A stretch of DNA of 54,757 nt from Deltaproteobacteria bacterium (lineage in GTDB: Bacteria > Desulfobacterota > Desulfuromonadia > Desulfuromonadales > JAAYDE01), in the NCBI GenBank assembly GCA_016934985.1, contig JAFGRU010000096.1, positions 1 to 54,757 of the forward strand, written 5' to 3'. Positions 8,407-17,495 of this stretch are shown in pieces (position 1 is the stretch's first letter; each line of letters starts with the position of its first letter). The translations under genes and the position numbers were made by a program. The notes under the pieces are model-generated. The model made no database searches, was not told the origin of the DNA, and worked only from the letters and a program-made list of their open reading frames with translations.

Positions 8407-9231
8407 TTACTTGGATGTTGGGTTCTGGACCTTATTAATAAGCTTGGCGTACTGTTCACAGTACTCGGGCTTATTTTCCTTGTGGAGAACCCCGGTCAGT
8501 ATTTTGCCGGCAAGTTGCTCTTCAGACATTTTGGCCGCAGCGGTAACCGGAACGGCTATGTCCTTGTGCTGTTTCATCATCTCCACAACGGAACGGAACT
8601 TGTTGCGGCGGCCATAGGAAGTCGGGCAACAGTCCAGAACCTCAATAACAGCCATGCCTTTGTGCTTGATTCCTTCGGTAATCAGCTTGTCGATCTGGGT
8701 GGCATGGTAAGCGGTGGTACGGGCTACAAAAGTAGCACCAGCACCTATAGCCAGCTTGGATATGTCGAAAATAGGGTCCGGATTCCCATAAGGTGTAGTC
8801 GAGGCAAAAGCGTCCGTGGGTGTACAGGGTGAAAACTGGCCGCCGGTCATGCCGTAAATATGGTTGTTCATGATGACGTAGGTCAAATCAATATTGCGGC
8901 GGCAGGCATGAATGAAATGATTACCGCCAATGGCAACCCCATCGCCGTCGCCGCCGGTACAAATAACCGTCATGTCCGGATCCGCCATTTTCATACCGGT
9001 TGCGAATGCAGCTGCCCGACCGTGAGCAGTGTGGACGGTATTGAAATCGACATAGCCGGGAAGACGGCTGGCACAACCAATCCCGGAAACGATAGCGGTG
9101 CGGTTTTTTTGCAGTCCGCACTTGTCAATAGCCCGAATCAGCCCTTTCATGACGATGCCGTGGCCGCAGCCGGGACACCAGATGTGAGGAAGCTTGCCGG
9201 GACGGATATATTTTTCATAATCGAAAGTCAT
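8407..9231 (-). CDS. korB: 2-oxoglutarate:ferredoxin oxidoreductase, beta (TPP-binding) subunit
   Basis: The subunit binding thiamine diphosphate. Seen in the 274 residues: WCPGCGHGIVMKGL near residue 20, the pyrophosphate and magnesium motif CTGGDGDGVAIGGNHFIHACRRN around 90-112, and MNNHIYGMTGGQFSPCTP, all characteristic of KorB/PorB. The CPGC pair and a later cysteine probably help hold an iron-sulfur cluster. The ATG lies two bases beyond the korA stop and its ribosome site GGAGG overlaps the end of korA, so translation of the two is probably coupled. Same strand and order as in Geobacter-type korDABC clusters. Confidence 0.93.
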   Translation of the reverse strand: MTFDYEKYIRPGKLPHIWCPGCGHGIVMKGLIRAIDKCGLQKNRTAIVSGIGCASRLPGYVDFNTVHTAHGRAAAFATGMKMADPDMTVICTGGDGDGVAIGGNHFIHACRRNIDLTYVIMNNHIYGMTGGQFSPCTPTDAFASTTPYGNPDPIFDISKLAIGAGATFVARTTAYHATQIDKLITEGIKHKGMAVIEVLDCCPTSYGRRNKFRSVVEMMKQHKDIAVPVTAAAKMSEEQLAGKILTGVLHKENKPEYCEQYAKLINKVQNPTSK

Positions 9232-9233
9232 GG

Positions 9234-10367
9234 TTATAAAACCTCCTTCACCTTGTCCATAATCTGATCGGGGGTGAGCGGCTCACCATCGACCCTGCCA
9301 ACACCATCAAGGATGCAGGACCCTTTGGTGGATCTTTCAACGGCATGAATAAGCTGTCCGAGATTCATCTCGGGCACCACAATGGCTTTTACCTGGCGGC
9401 CGATCTCGGCGACGCGCTTTTCAGGAAAGGGCCAGATAGTTATTGGACGGAAAAGGCCTGCTTTGACGCCCTCGCCTCTGAGAATGTCGACGGCCATGCG
9501 TGCTGAACGGCTGCTGATGCCAAAAGCAACAATGGCCACTTCGGCATCATCCATGAGGTATTCCTCATTTTTTTCAATGGCCGCGGCATGGTCGTTGACC
9601 TTGCGGATCTGACGACGTTCTTCTGCATCAACCAGTTCTGCCTTGGTAGTCGGGAAACCGTCAGGAGCCTTGTTCAGTCCGGTCACATGGAAGCGGTAGT
9701 CACTCCCCATTGCTGCCAGGGGAGGAACATCGCCGAAAGAAGGGTCGAAGGGCTTGTACTGGTCGGGACCGACTTCGGGTTTCCTGCGGCTGACGACTTC
9801 AAGTTCTCCTGGTTCCGGGAAAACGATTTTTTCTCGCATATGGGCGATGATTTCATCGACCAGAATCTGAACGGGCATGCGATAGGTTTCTGCGAGATTG
9901 AAGGCGCGAACGGTCTCGGAAAAAATTTCCTGGCAGGATGCGGGAGCGACCGCAATGGCAGCGTGGTCCCCATGTGTACCCCACTTGGCCTGCATGACAT
10001 CGGACTGACTGGGCCCTGTCGGCATACCGGTAGAAGGCCCCCCGCGCATAACATTAACGATAACACAGGGAACTTCTGCGATGCAGGCATAACCCATTAA
10101 TTCCTGTTTAAGGGACATGCCAGGTCCCGAGGTCGCATCGAGAACTTTATGACCGCACAGGGACGCGCCGATGATGGCGGCCATGGCTCCGATTTCGTCC
10201 TCCATCTGGATAAACTTGCCTCCAACCTTGGGAAGGAGCTTGGACATGACCTCGGCTATTTCCGAGGAAGGGGTGATTGGATAACCGCCGAAAAAAGTAC
10301 ATCCGGCATAAATAGCCCCGTGGGCGCAGGCTTCATTACCTTGAAGCAAAGCTGATTTTTTAGCCAC
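9234..10367 (-). CDS. korA: 2-oxoglutarate:ferredoxin oxidoreductase, alpha subunit
   Basis: The alpha subunit, carrying the pyrimidine-binding and domain II regions of the 2-oxoacid:ferredoxin oxidoreductase. Seen in 377 residues: the N-terminal LLQGNEACAHGAIYAGCTFFGGYPITPSSEI and EDEIGAMAAIIGASLCG (TPP-activating glutamate region), TSGPGMSLKQELMGYA, and MRGGPSTGMPTGPSQSDV. The start is a GTG at 10367, preceded by GGAGG with ten bases between; no ATG start is available that keeps the conserved N-terminus. It lies 28 bases downstream of korD. Confidence 0.93.
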   Translation of the reverse strand: MAKKSALLQGNEACAHGAIYAGCTFFGGYPITPSSEIAEVMSKLLPKVGGKFIQMEDEIGAMAAIIGASLCGHKVLDATSGPGMSLKQELMGYACIAEVPCVIVNVMRGGPSTGMPTGPSQSDVMQAKWGTHGDHAAIAVAPASCQEIFSETVRAFNLAETYRMPVQILVDEIIAHMREKIVFPEPGELEVVSRRKPEVGPDQYKPFDPSFGDVPPLAAMGSDYRFHVTGLNKAPDGFPTTKAELVDAEERRQIRKVNDHAAAIEKNEEYLMDDAEVAIVAFGISSRSARMAVDILRGEGVKAGLFRPITIWPFPEKRVAEIGRQVKAIVVPEMNLGQLIHAVERSTKGSCILDGVGRVDGEPLTPDQIMDKVKEVL

Positions 10368-10395
10368 TGTTTAATATCCTCCTCTACTCCTTGGG

Positions 10396-10587
10396 TTATG
10401 CGGGGTAGACTTTTATGGCAAAGTCGGGACAACGAAGTTCGCATTGCATACATTGTATGCAGGCCTCAGGCTTGTCAACTTTGGCTACAAAGCCATCCAT
10501 TTTCAGAACATGCTTCGGACAGAACTCAACGCAAATGTTGCAGCCTTTACAATATTTTTCAATTATTTCGATTCGGGGGGTACCCAT
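10396..10587 (-). CDS. korD: 2-oxoglutarate:ferredoxin oxidoreductase, ferredoxin-type delta subunit
   Basis: A 63-residue protein holding two [4Fe-4S] clusters that carries electrons from the KorAB active site to ferredoxin. Two complete CxxCxxCxxxCP motifs are seen: Cys13/16/19/23 and Cys43/46/49/53. It is preceded by GGAGGATACG and is the first kor gene after mdh, 107 bases away, across the hairpin at 10618-10640. Confidence 0.93.
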   Translation of the reverse strand: MGTPRIEIIEKYCKGCNICVEFCPKHVLKMDGFVAKVDKPEACIQCMQCELRCPDFAIKVYPA

Positions 10588-10617
10588 AGTTGTCGTATCC
10601 TCCTTTTTCTAAGTGTG

Positions 10618-10646
10618 GGCCCCTTCATACTGAAGGGGCCTTTTTT
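10618..10646 (+). terminator. Hairpin between mdh and korD, T-tract on the plus strand
   Basis: GGCCCCTTCA pairs perfectly with TGAAGGGGCC around a three-base loop. Six T residues follow on the plus strand, which carries no gene here. On the minus strand, where mdh and kor are transcribed, the stem is preceded by As and followed by CACACTT, so it is not an ordinary terminator in that direction. It could stabilise the kor mRNA 5' end, reduce read-through from mdh, or stop antisense transcription from the kor side. Confidence 0.6.
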
Positions 10647-10694
10647 ATTTTTTAACCGCAAAGCGGAGCGGATTATGATGCCAATCAAGTCGTA

Positions 10695-11651
10695 TCATGG
10701 TAAGCAGTCGACAAGCTCCTTTACCGATGCCACCGAAGCATCAAACATTTCTTTTTCTTCAGGGGTCAATTCAAATTCGACTATCTGCTCCACACCATCG
10801 GCGCCGATAACGCAAGGGACTCCTACATAATACCCCAAAACCCCGAACTGTCCTGTAAGATATGCGCAGGCGGTCATGAGACGCTTCTGATCCTGGAGAA
10901 TTGCTTCCATCATAGTGATGATGCTGGAAGCAGGAGAGAAAAAAGCACTTCCGTCCTTCAGCAGCTTGACCACCTCACCACCAGCGCCCTTGGTTCTGGC
11001 TACCAGGGCAGCCATGACCCTTTTCGCTTTCTCTTTATCCCCTTTATATTTGCCTTCAAGGAGCTCGGTCACCGGGATGCCGTTTACATTGGCAAAGCGG
11101 ACAATTGGCACCATCGAGTCACCATGACCGCCGAGAACGGTTGAGTTGACGTCACGCACCGAAATGCCCAGTTCCCAGGCAATAAAAGTGGCAAACCGAG
11201 CCGAGTCGAGAACTCCTGCCATACCCATGACCCGATGGTGAGGAAAACCGGTGTAACGCTGGCAAAGGGTTACCATGGCATCGAGGGGATTGGAAACGCA
11301 AATAATGTGCGCATCAGGAGCATATTTTTTAATTCCGTCAGAAACATCGCGCATGATTTTGGAATTGACGCCAATGAGGTCGTCACGGCTCATGCCGGGC
11401 CTGCGGGGAAGACCGGCAGTGATAACGACAACATTAGAGCCTTTGATGTCGGCATAATCATTTGTACCGATTATGCGCAAATCGAATTCGTCTTCGCGTG
11501 CTGCTGCCGAAATATCTATGGCTTTCCCCTGGGGCCGACCTTCAACTACATCATATAAAACAATATCACCCAATTTTCGAGAAGTGGCGTGGTACGCAAG
11601 AACGCCGCCGATTTGACCGCTGCCGATGATAGTAATTTTGGGTCTGCCCAT
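10695..11651 (-). CDS. mdh: Malate dehydrogenase (LDH-like type)
   Basis: NAD-dependent oxidation of malate to oxaloacetate in the TCA cycle. The 318 residues show the dinucleotide motif GSGQIGG at 10-16, an acidic residue ending the second strand (Asp34), the substrate loop [12 protein letters not shown] (81-92) whose extra arginine selects malate over lactate, Asp149 (VLDSARF) and the catalytic His176 (GGHGDSM). This is the LDH-like MDH group common in Deltaproteobacteria. GGAGG precedes the ATG. It heads the mdh-korDABC cluster, linking two successive oxidative TCA functions; the 440-base region upstream probably holds the promoter. Confidence 0.95.
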   Translation of the reverse strand: MGRPKITIIGSGQIGGVLAYHATSRKLGDIVLYDVVEGRPQGKAIDISAAAREDEFDLRIIGTNDYADIKGSNVVVITAGLPRRPGMSRDDLIGVNSKIMRDVSDGIKKYAPDAHIICVSNPLDAMVTLCQRYTGFPHHRVMGMAGVLDSARFATFIAWELGISVRDVNSTVLGGHGDSMVPIVRFANVNGIPVTELLEGKYKGDKEKAKRVMAALVARTKGAGGEVVKLLKDGSAFFSPASSIITMMEAILQDQKRLMTACAYLTGQFGVLGYYVGVPCVIGADGVEQIVEFELTPEEKEMFDASVASVKELVDCLP

Positions 11652-12091
11652 TGATCCTCCAAAAATTCAAATTTTCATGATCTGGAAAGAAAAAGGTTTA
11701 AAATAAGTTTTTGATGACTTCTTTGTAATTGGTGTCCTGAAAATTTGAAAACAATGATTAAGCCCACTTATAAGGGATGTTGCCAATCACCTGGAAGCTG
11801 CGCCAGAATTGAATCTTAAAATGTATAAATTCTGGGGCGAGCCTGCCTGGAATAAAAAACATGGGAAAGCATAAGGACAGGTCCTTTTTACTGGCCGGCG
11901 TTGCAAAGACCCGTGAATACCAGATATTTATACCTCTTGCATAAAAAGTGTCAAGCTATAATCAGCCTGGTCAATACCCAAAATGGATAAAAAACAAACA
12001 GCGTTCTATTGTTTTTATAAATTTTCTATGAAGGAAATGTCAAGAAGAAATATTTATTTCCAAGTGATTCCCTAAAAAACAGAACAGCGTT
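11652..12091. other. 440-base region between the LysM gene and mdh
   Basis: No gene is seen. It contains an 8-bp perfect inverted repeat, CCAGAATT at 11803-11810 and AATTCTGG at 11828-11835, separated by 17 bases. It also holds an imperfect direct repeat starting AACAGCGTT near 11998 and again near 12083, the second overlapping the end of the LysM gene. A TATAAT on the plus strand (about 11956) has no suitable -35 and no gene after it. I found no known riboswitch or T-box. The mdh promoter is presumably here but is not obvious. Confidence 0.4.
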
Positions 12092-12796
12092 TTAATTAGT
12101 TTTAGAGGGGTTGGAAGGGGTGGCAATGGAAAATGCGTTGGAGTCTTTGGCTTCCTGGCGTGTATTTTCTTTGATGCTTTCAGACAATTGTCTCGGAATT
12201 GTCAGGACCTGGCCCGGATAGACCTGGCGCGGATCCTTGATCTGGTCGCGGTTTGCCTTGTAAATGGCGGGCCAGAGCAGGGGATCGTTGTAGATCTCTC
12301 GCATGGCGGAAATGGCCCATAGACTCTGTTTTTCTCTGACTTCGAAATGGGTCAGGAGAGGCGATTGGTGCAGAGGTTTGACAAGATTTTTCTTCCTTTT
12401 GTAAGTATGGGTTGCCATCTTCTTTTCAGCTTCAATTTTAGCTAGTCTGGCTTTTTTCTCTTCTTCTTCCTTTCTAAGCTGCTCTTCAAGCTTCTTTTGC
12501 TTGAGCTCAACCTTGACTCTTTCCTCGCGGGCTTTAAATGTGGCCCTGAAACCATGAGTAGCGGCCTGGGGTAAAACCTTGCTTGCCAATTTGTAATTGC
12601 CGTAACGAATAAGGTTTTCGGCGTCCCGCAGCGCAGTTGCAGCGGCCTGATATTCATTCGGAGCCAATTCCGGGGCGCCGGAAGCGTAGGCCTGGGCAAC
12701 GGCTCGGCGAGCGAGTTGCAATTCTTCATGTGGGTTGCTGGCACAACCCACGAGAAGAATGCTTAAAAAAGAAATATATAAAAGATTTTTCCACAT
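12092..12796 (-). CDS. LysM-domain lipoprotein with DUF4398-like region
   Basis: A 234-residue lipoprotein probably anchored in the envelope and binding peptidoglycan. It has a lipobox SILLVGC with Cys18. Residues about 20-85 resemble the DUF4398 helical repeat (LARRAVAQAYASGAPELAPNEY). A strongly charged coiled coil follows at about 88-125, rich in Glu and Lys, and then a C-terminal LysM-like segment at about 150-205 (SLWAISAMREIYNDPLLWPA, then YPGQVLTIP). It begins 29 bases after aspS on the same strand and is last in the comEC-hisS-aspS run. No dedicated terminator is clear. The specific cellular role is unknown. Confidence 0.8.
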   Translation of the reverse strand: MWKNLLYISFLSILLVGCASNPHEELQLARRAVAQAYASGAPELAPNEYQAAATALRDAENLIRYGNYKLASKVLPQAATHGFRATFKAREERVKVELKQKKLEEQLRKEEEEKKARLAKIEAEKKMATHTYKRKKNLVKPLHQSPLLTHFEVREKQSLWAISAMREIYNDPLLWPAIYKANRDQIKDPRQVYPGQVLTIPRQLSESIKENTRQEAKDSNAFSIATPSNPSKTN

Positions 12797-12825
12797 GGCT
12801 CAAACCTGAAAACCTAATATTTGAA

Positions 12826-14625
12826 TTATACCGTAGGTTTGGCTCTGGGCGTCAAGCGAATAGAAAGTTCACGAAGCTGCTCTTCTGATACGTTGTCCGG
12901 GGCGGAGGACATCAGGCAGGCGGCCCTCTGGGTTTTGGGGAAGGGGATAACGTCACGGATCGACTCGGAGCCAGTCAGGAGCATAACCAGACGGTCGAGG
13001 CCAAAGGCTATTCCGCCGTGGGGGGGGGCACCGTATTCCAAGGCCTGAAGCAGGAAACCGAATTTTGCCTCAGCTTCTTCCGGGCCGATATTGAGAAGTT
13101 TGAACATGAGGCTCTGAACCTCAGGCGAATGAATACGTATGCTTCCACCGCCAATTTCCGAACCGTTGAGCACCAGATCGTAGGCCTTGGCCCGAACCTT
13201 TTCGGGCGAACTTTCCATGTTTGCCAGGTCCTCGTCCATAGGAGCCGTAAAGGGGTGGTGCATGGCTGCATAGCGTTTGCCTTCCTCATCCCACTCAAGA
13301 AGAGGAAAGTCGGTAATCCAGACAAAGGAGAAGTCGGTACTGTTTACCAGATTGAGTTTGGACGCAAGCTGGTTCCGTAAGCGCCCAAGGGCTTCATTGG
13401 CTATTTTGGAATTGTCCGCAACGAAGAAAAGGAGATCGCCTGGTTCAGCATTCAGAGCCTGGTTGATGGCTGCCAACTCTTCGGGTTTAAAAAACTTCTC
13501 GATGGGGGACTGCCATGCGCCGCTCTCAGTCATTTTAACCCAGGCAAGGCCTTTGGCGCCGTAAATTTTTACGAATTCAGTCAAATCGTCAATTTCTTTG
13601 CGGGAAAAGGTCGTACACCCTTTTGCATTGATCGCTTTGACCAGGCCCCCCTTGGCAACAACATCTTTAAAGACTTTGAAGCCGGTATCCTTGACAATTT
13701 CCGAAAGATTGACCAGTTCGAGCCCAAAACGGACATCGGGATTATCAACACCATACCGATCCAGAGCTTCAGCATACGTCATTCTTCTGAAAGGCGGTGT
13801 CAGGTCAATTTCCATGACTTGTTTGAAAATGTAGGCCATGAGGCCTTCCATAATCGCCATGACCTCATCGCGGTTGATGAAACTCAACTCGCAGTCTATC
13901 TGGGTGAATTCGGGCTGGCGGTCTGCCCTGAGGTCTTCATCCCGGAAACAGCGCACCACCTGATAATAGCGGTCGAAGCCGGCAACCATCAGCAGCTGTT
14001 TAAAAATCTGGGGAGATTGGGGTAGGGCATAAAAAGAGCCGGGATGAACGCGGCTTGGTACCAGATAGTCGCGGGCTCCTTCAGGGGTACTTTTGGTCAG
14101 AATCGGAGTTTCGATATCGAGAAAATTCTGGCTGTTGAGGTACTCACGAACAGAATGCACTATGCGATGGCGCAAGAGTATGTTTTTTTGCACGCTGGGG
14201 CGGCGCAGATCGAGGTAACGGAATTTCAAACGCAGATTTTCAGCAATATCGGCAAAATCGTCAATCATGAAAGGCGTGGTTTTGGCTTTATTAAGAATAA
14301 CGAGTTGGTGGATTTCGATCTCAACTTCACCGGTTATCATATTGGGATTAACGGTCCCCTCCGGACGTGGAGAGACGGTTCCGCGGGCGGCTATTACGAA
14401 CTCATTGCGGACATCCTCCGCAACAGCATGGGCCTCAGGATCGCGTTCGGGATCAAGGGCAAGTTGCAGGATGCCTTCACGATCGCGCAGGTCGATAAAG
14501 ATCAATCCACCGTGGTCGCGGCGTCTCTGCACCCAACCCATAACGCAAACTTCCTCTCCGATATGGGAACTGTTGATATGGCCGCAATAGTGGCTTCTTG
14601 TAAATTCAGTTAAAAAATCTTTCAA
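12826..14625 (-). CDS. aspS: Aspartyl-tRNA synthetase
   Basis: Charges tRNA-Asp (or also tRNA-Asn in organisms lacking asparaginyl-tRNA synthetase; not decidable here). The bacterial type is recognised from its 599 residues, the N-terminal OB-fold ([20 protein letters not shown]), class II motif 2 ([19 protein letters not shown]), the bacterial GAD insertion in the middle, and motif 3 ([13 protein letters not shown]). Start: a TTG at 14625 is chosen because GGAGGAAA lies at 14639-14632, seven bases ahead; a longer frame would begin inside that site. It follows hisS by 72 bases. Confidence 0.93.
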   Translation of the reverse strand: MKDFLTEFTRSHYCGHINSSHIGEEVCVMGWVQRRRDHGGLIFIDLRDREGILQLALDPERDPEAHAVAEDVRNEFVIAARGTVSPRPEGTVNPNMITGEVEIEIHQLVILNKAKTTPFMIDDFADIAENLRLKFRYLDLRRPSVQKNILLRHRIVHSVREYLNSQNFLDIETPILTKSTPEGARDYLVPSRVHPGSFYALPQSPQIFKQLLMVAGFDRYYQVVRCFRDEDLRADRQPEFTQIDCELSFINRDEVMAIMEGLMAYIFKQVMEIDLTPPFRRMTYAEALDRYGVDNPDVRFGLELVNLSEIVKDTGFKVFKDVVAKGGLVKAINAKGCTTFSRKEIDDLTEFVKIYGAKGLAWVKMTESGAWQSPIEKFFKPEELAAINQALNAEPGDLLFFVADNSKIANEALGRLRNQLASKLNLVNSTDFSFVWITDFPLLEWDEEGKRYAAMHHPFTAPMDEDLANMESSPEKVRAKAYDLVLNGSEIGGGSIRIHSPEVQSLMFKLLNIGPEEAEAKFGFLLQALEYGAPPHGGIAFGLDRLVMLLTGSESIRDVIPFPKTQRAACLMSSAPDNVSEEQLRELSIRLTPRAKPTV

Positions 14626-14697
14626 GTCTGTTTCCTCCAAGCCTTTTGTATTATAAAAAACATTAAATATCCGGTAAAGAAAGAAATATTCGCCATT

Positions 14698-15951
14698 CTA
14701 AGACAGCAGATCGAGCAGAAAGCTTTCGATATTCTCCAATGAAACGGTTTCCTGGCTGCCTTTTTCCATATCTTTGAGTTGAGCTTGATTACGGCCCAGT
14801 TCATCTTCTCCCAAAATGAGAACATAACGGGCCTTGGCCTTGTCAGCTCGCCGAAGTTGGGCTTTCAGGCTTTTTCCGGAAAAGTCCATCTCTGCCTGAA
14901 TACCATGTTTTTGCAGACCGGATAAAAGGAAAAAGGATTTTTCCACGGATTTTTCGCCAAGAGCGGCCAGAAAAATATCAATGCCGGAAGCCAGGACCGA
15001 ATCCCGGCCTTTCATAAGAACCAGCCGCTCCATTCCGATCGCAAAACCTATGCCGGGAAGGGAAGGGCCACCAAGACTTTCTATCAAGCCGTCGTAGCGA
15101 CCACCGGCGGCAAGGGCGTTCTGAGCGCCAAGAGACCCGGTTACCATTTCAAAAGTCGTTTTCGTGTAGTAATCGAGCCCCCTGACCATGCGCGGGTTGA
15201 CTGAAAATGGAACCTTCAGATCATTAAGGAGCTGTTGAACAGTATCAAAGTGGCGGCTACAACCCTCACAGAGATAATCAAGAACCGATGGTGCATCCTG
15301 ACAGGCCTTACCACAGCCCTCTACCTTGCAGTCCAGAACGCGCAAAGGATTGTTCTGATACCGTCGATTGCAGTCACCACACAGAAGCTCGAGCTTATCG
15401 CCGAGGAAATCGAGCAAAGCCTGTCGGTAACGAGGACGGCACTCGGGGCATCCAATGGAATTGACCTGAAGCTGGACATCCTCAATGCCGATGCGCTTAA
15501 AAAAATGGTCCAGCATGATCAGCAACTGGGCGTCAACAAGGGGGTTGTCCTCGCCTATAACCTCTGCTCCGATTTGGTAAAATTGACGGTAACGACCCTT
15601 TTGCGGCCGTTCATAACGGAACATGGGACCTACATAATAGAGCTTGCTGATCTGACTGGTTTTATGAAGCTGATGCTCGATAAAGGAACGCATGACCGAT
15701 GCAGTGCCTTCCGGGCGCAAGGTCAGGGAATGGTCGCTTTTATCGAAAAATGTATACATCTCTTTGGAGACGATGTCTGTTTCCTCACCGATGGAGCGCG
15801 AAAAAAGCTCTGTTTTCTCAAGGACCGGCACGCGGATTTCCTTGAAGCCGAAAGCGTGAAAGACTTCCCTGACACAATGTTCCAGGAAATGCCAGACTTC
15901 AATTTCCTCAGGCAGGATATCGTTCATTCCCTTGATGCCGGAGATTTTCAA
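14698..15951 (-). CDS. hisS: Histidyl-tRNA synthetase
   Basis: Class II synthetase charging tRNA-His. The 417-residue product begins MKISGIKGMNDILPEE, the usual HisRS N-terminus, and shows RPEGTASVMRSFIEH, motif 2 (GPMFRYERPQKGRYRQFYQI), the HisRS signature GLDYYTKTTFEM, and motif 3 (GIGFAIGMERLVL), then the C-terminal anticodon-binding domain. The start is a TTG at 15951 with a perfect AAAAGGAGGT about six bases upstream; the open frame extends 22 codons further but has no ribosome site there. It also has the cysteine-rich stretch around CPECR/CGDCNRR seen in many bacterial HisRS. Confidence 0.93.
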   Translation of the reverse strand: MKISGIKGMNDILPEEIEVWHFLEHCVREVFHAFGFKEIRVPVLEKTELFSRSIGEETDIVSKEMYTFFDKSDHSLTLRPEGTASVMRSFIEHQLHKTSQISKLYYVGPMFRYERPQKGRYRQFYQIGAEVIGEDNPLVDAQLLIMLDHFFKRIGIEDVQLQVNSIGCPECRPRYRQALLDFLGDKLELLCGDCNRRYQNNPLRVLDCKVEGCGKACQDAPSVLDYLCEGCSRHFDTVQQLLNDLKVPFSVNPRMVRGLDYYTKTTFEMVTGSLGAQNALAAGGRYDGLIESLGGPSLPGIGFAIGMERLVLMKGRDSVLASGIDIFLAALGEKSVEKSFFLLSGLQKHGIQAEMDFSGKSLKAQLRRADKAKARYVLILGEDELGRNQAQLKDMEKGSQETVSLENIESFLLDLLS

Positions 15952-16073
15952 TTTTACCTCCTTTTCAAAAAAAAACCTCAAATCCATAGCCTGGATTCGG
16001 GTACTTGGATCAGGCAATTTATTATTGCCGAATTAACTTTCTTTCTGATGAAAGATGTTGAACGGCGGACAGT

Positions 16074-17441
16074 TCAGGAAAGGTCGGCCACGCTACATAC
16101 CACATTGCGCTGTTTTTTTCCATGGTACATGGCCTTGTCGGCGAGATCCATAAGTTCCTTTTTCTCTTTGGCGTTTTCAGGAAAGGTCGCATAGCCGAGG
16201 GTTGCCGTAAGCTTATCGAAGGCAATTGCATCTTTCTGAAAGGTGTGGTTGGCAATGTTTCTTCGGATCCTCTCAGTAACCGTTGCCGCTCCTTCTTTGT
16301 CAGTTTCAACAAGCAGGGCGGTGAATTCATCCCCTCCATAGCGGAAGACCATATCCGCTGAGCGTACGCTCAGGCGAATGATTTCGGCGACTTCTTTAAG
16401 GGTATTGCTGCCAACAAGATGCCCGTAAGTGTCGTTAACCTCCTTGAAATGATCGAGGTCGATAAAAACCAGGGCAAAAGAAAGGCCGTATCTCTCCGTT
16501 CTCTGGATCTCCTGCTGGAGAATGACATGGAGGTAGCGGTAGTTGTAAAGTCCTGTCAGATCGTCGGTATAAACAAGCTCCTGGGTGCCCTGAAAACGGC
16601 AGGAGTTGGAAAAACCCAGGGACGTTTGCTGGGCCAGAAACAATAGCTGCTCATAAGGGAGATGGAACTCAGCTCCAGCCTTGGTAGAGTTGAAAATAAC
16701 GATGCCGCCTTTAAATTCCTTTTCAAAAAGGAGGGGAATCAAGCACAAGGAATGAATGCCGGGAGGCCACTGGCTGTCGATATCAATATCCTGAATTTGG
16801 AGAAAAGATGTTCCAATAAGATTGCGGAACTTGGCAAGCATGGAAGCGGTCATGACAGATGCCTGTTCTTCGCTGATACCCTCGGAACAGAAAAATTTAT
16901 TTGGGATGTCATTCTCAAGAAGAAACGCAAAACCATTGCCTCCTGCGGCTTCCTGACTGAGGAAATCTACAGCTTGAGGGAGAAGCTTTTCGACCTCGAG
17001 GAGAAATGCCAGGCTCTGGCCTTTCTGGTAAAGACGGATCTGATTTTTGAGGTGAATGTTTTCATTGAGGAGCTGCCGCTGTTCAAGGCAGGTATGGACA
17101 AGATGACGGAGCTCTTCAGGGTTGAATGGCTTGATAAGGTAGTCCCGAGCCCCGTTTTTGAGAGCTTCGATGGCGGTCTCTATGGTGGCGTGAGCTGTAA
17201 CGAGGATAACCTCGGGAGGATTGATGATTTTGCGGACAGCACGAAGAAGGTCAAGTCCGGAAATGCCGGGCATGATCAAGTCAGTCAGAACAACGTCGAT
17301 ACCGCCCTGCATGATTCGCTTTAAAGCCTCTTCGCCAGAGGCGGCTTTCTCCACATTACAATTATTTTCACTTAAGGCATCGGCATAGAGGTGGCGGAAA
17401 AAAGGTTCGTCATCTACCACCAGAATGGATGGGTTCTTCAT
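16074..17441 (-). CDS. Response regulator with GAF-like and GGDEF domains (diguanylate cyclase)
   Basis: A 455-residue cytosolic regulator predicted to make cyclic di-GMP when phosphorylated. Domains: receiver at about 5-120 with acidic residues Asp10/Asp11, phospho-acceptor Asp54 (VLTDLIMPG) and Lys in the YLIKPF motif; a central GAF-like region about 150-290; then GGDEF with the intact active-site motif RYGGDEF (369-373) and an intact inhibitory site RSAD five residues before it, so product inhibition is expected. Start at MKNPSILVVDDEPFF (17441); the frame extends upstream without a start signal. No histidine kinase is adjacent. It lies between comEC (54 bases upstream) and hisS (122 bases downstream). 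Confidence 0.9.
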   Translation of the reverse strand: MKNPSILVVDDEPFFRHLYADALSENNCNVEKAASGEEALKRIMQGGIDVVLTDLIMPGISGLDLLRAVRKIINPPEVILVTAHATIETAIEALKNGARDYLIKPFNPEELRHLVHTCLEQRQLLNENIHLKNQIRLYQKGQSLAFLLEVEKLLPQAVDFLSQEAAGGNGFAFLLENDIPNKFFCSEGISEEQASVMTASMLAKFRNLIGTSFLQIQDIDIDSQWPPGIHSLCLIPLLFEKEFKGGIVIFNSTKAGAEFHLPYEQLLFLAQQTSLGFSNSCRFQGTQELVYTDDLTGLYNYRYLHVILQQEIQRTERYGLSFALVFIDLDHFKEVNDTYGHLVGSNTLKEVAEIIRLSVRSADMVFRYGGDEFTALLVETDKEGAATVTERIRRNIANHTFQKDAIAFDKLTATLGYATFPENAKEKKELMDLADKAMYHGKKQRNVVCSVADLS

Positions 17442-17495
17442 AGAACAACTCGCTTTTTTGGGGAAGAAAAAAACTAGCAAAAGGTGTCTTATCTG

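Noticed and set aside
11871..11916. Possible c-di-GMP riboswitch upstream of mdh (GCAAAG near 11903)
   Set aside because: The required conserved receptor core and tetraloop pairing are absent on both strands.
11941..11961. TTGCAT...TATAAT on the plus strand as a promoter
   Set aside because: The spacing is only 14 bases and no plus-strand gene follows.
15235..16194. 319-codon open frame on the plus strand
   Set aside because: It runs antisense to hisS and the REC-GGDEF gene and has no family-like features.
16662..17324. 220-codon open frame on the plus strand
   Set aside because: It is antisense to the REC and GAF-like part of the response regulator, which reads as a normal protein.
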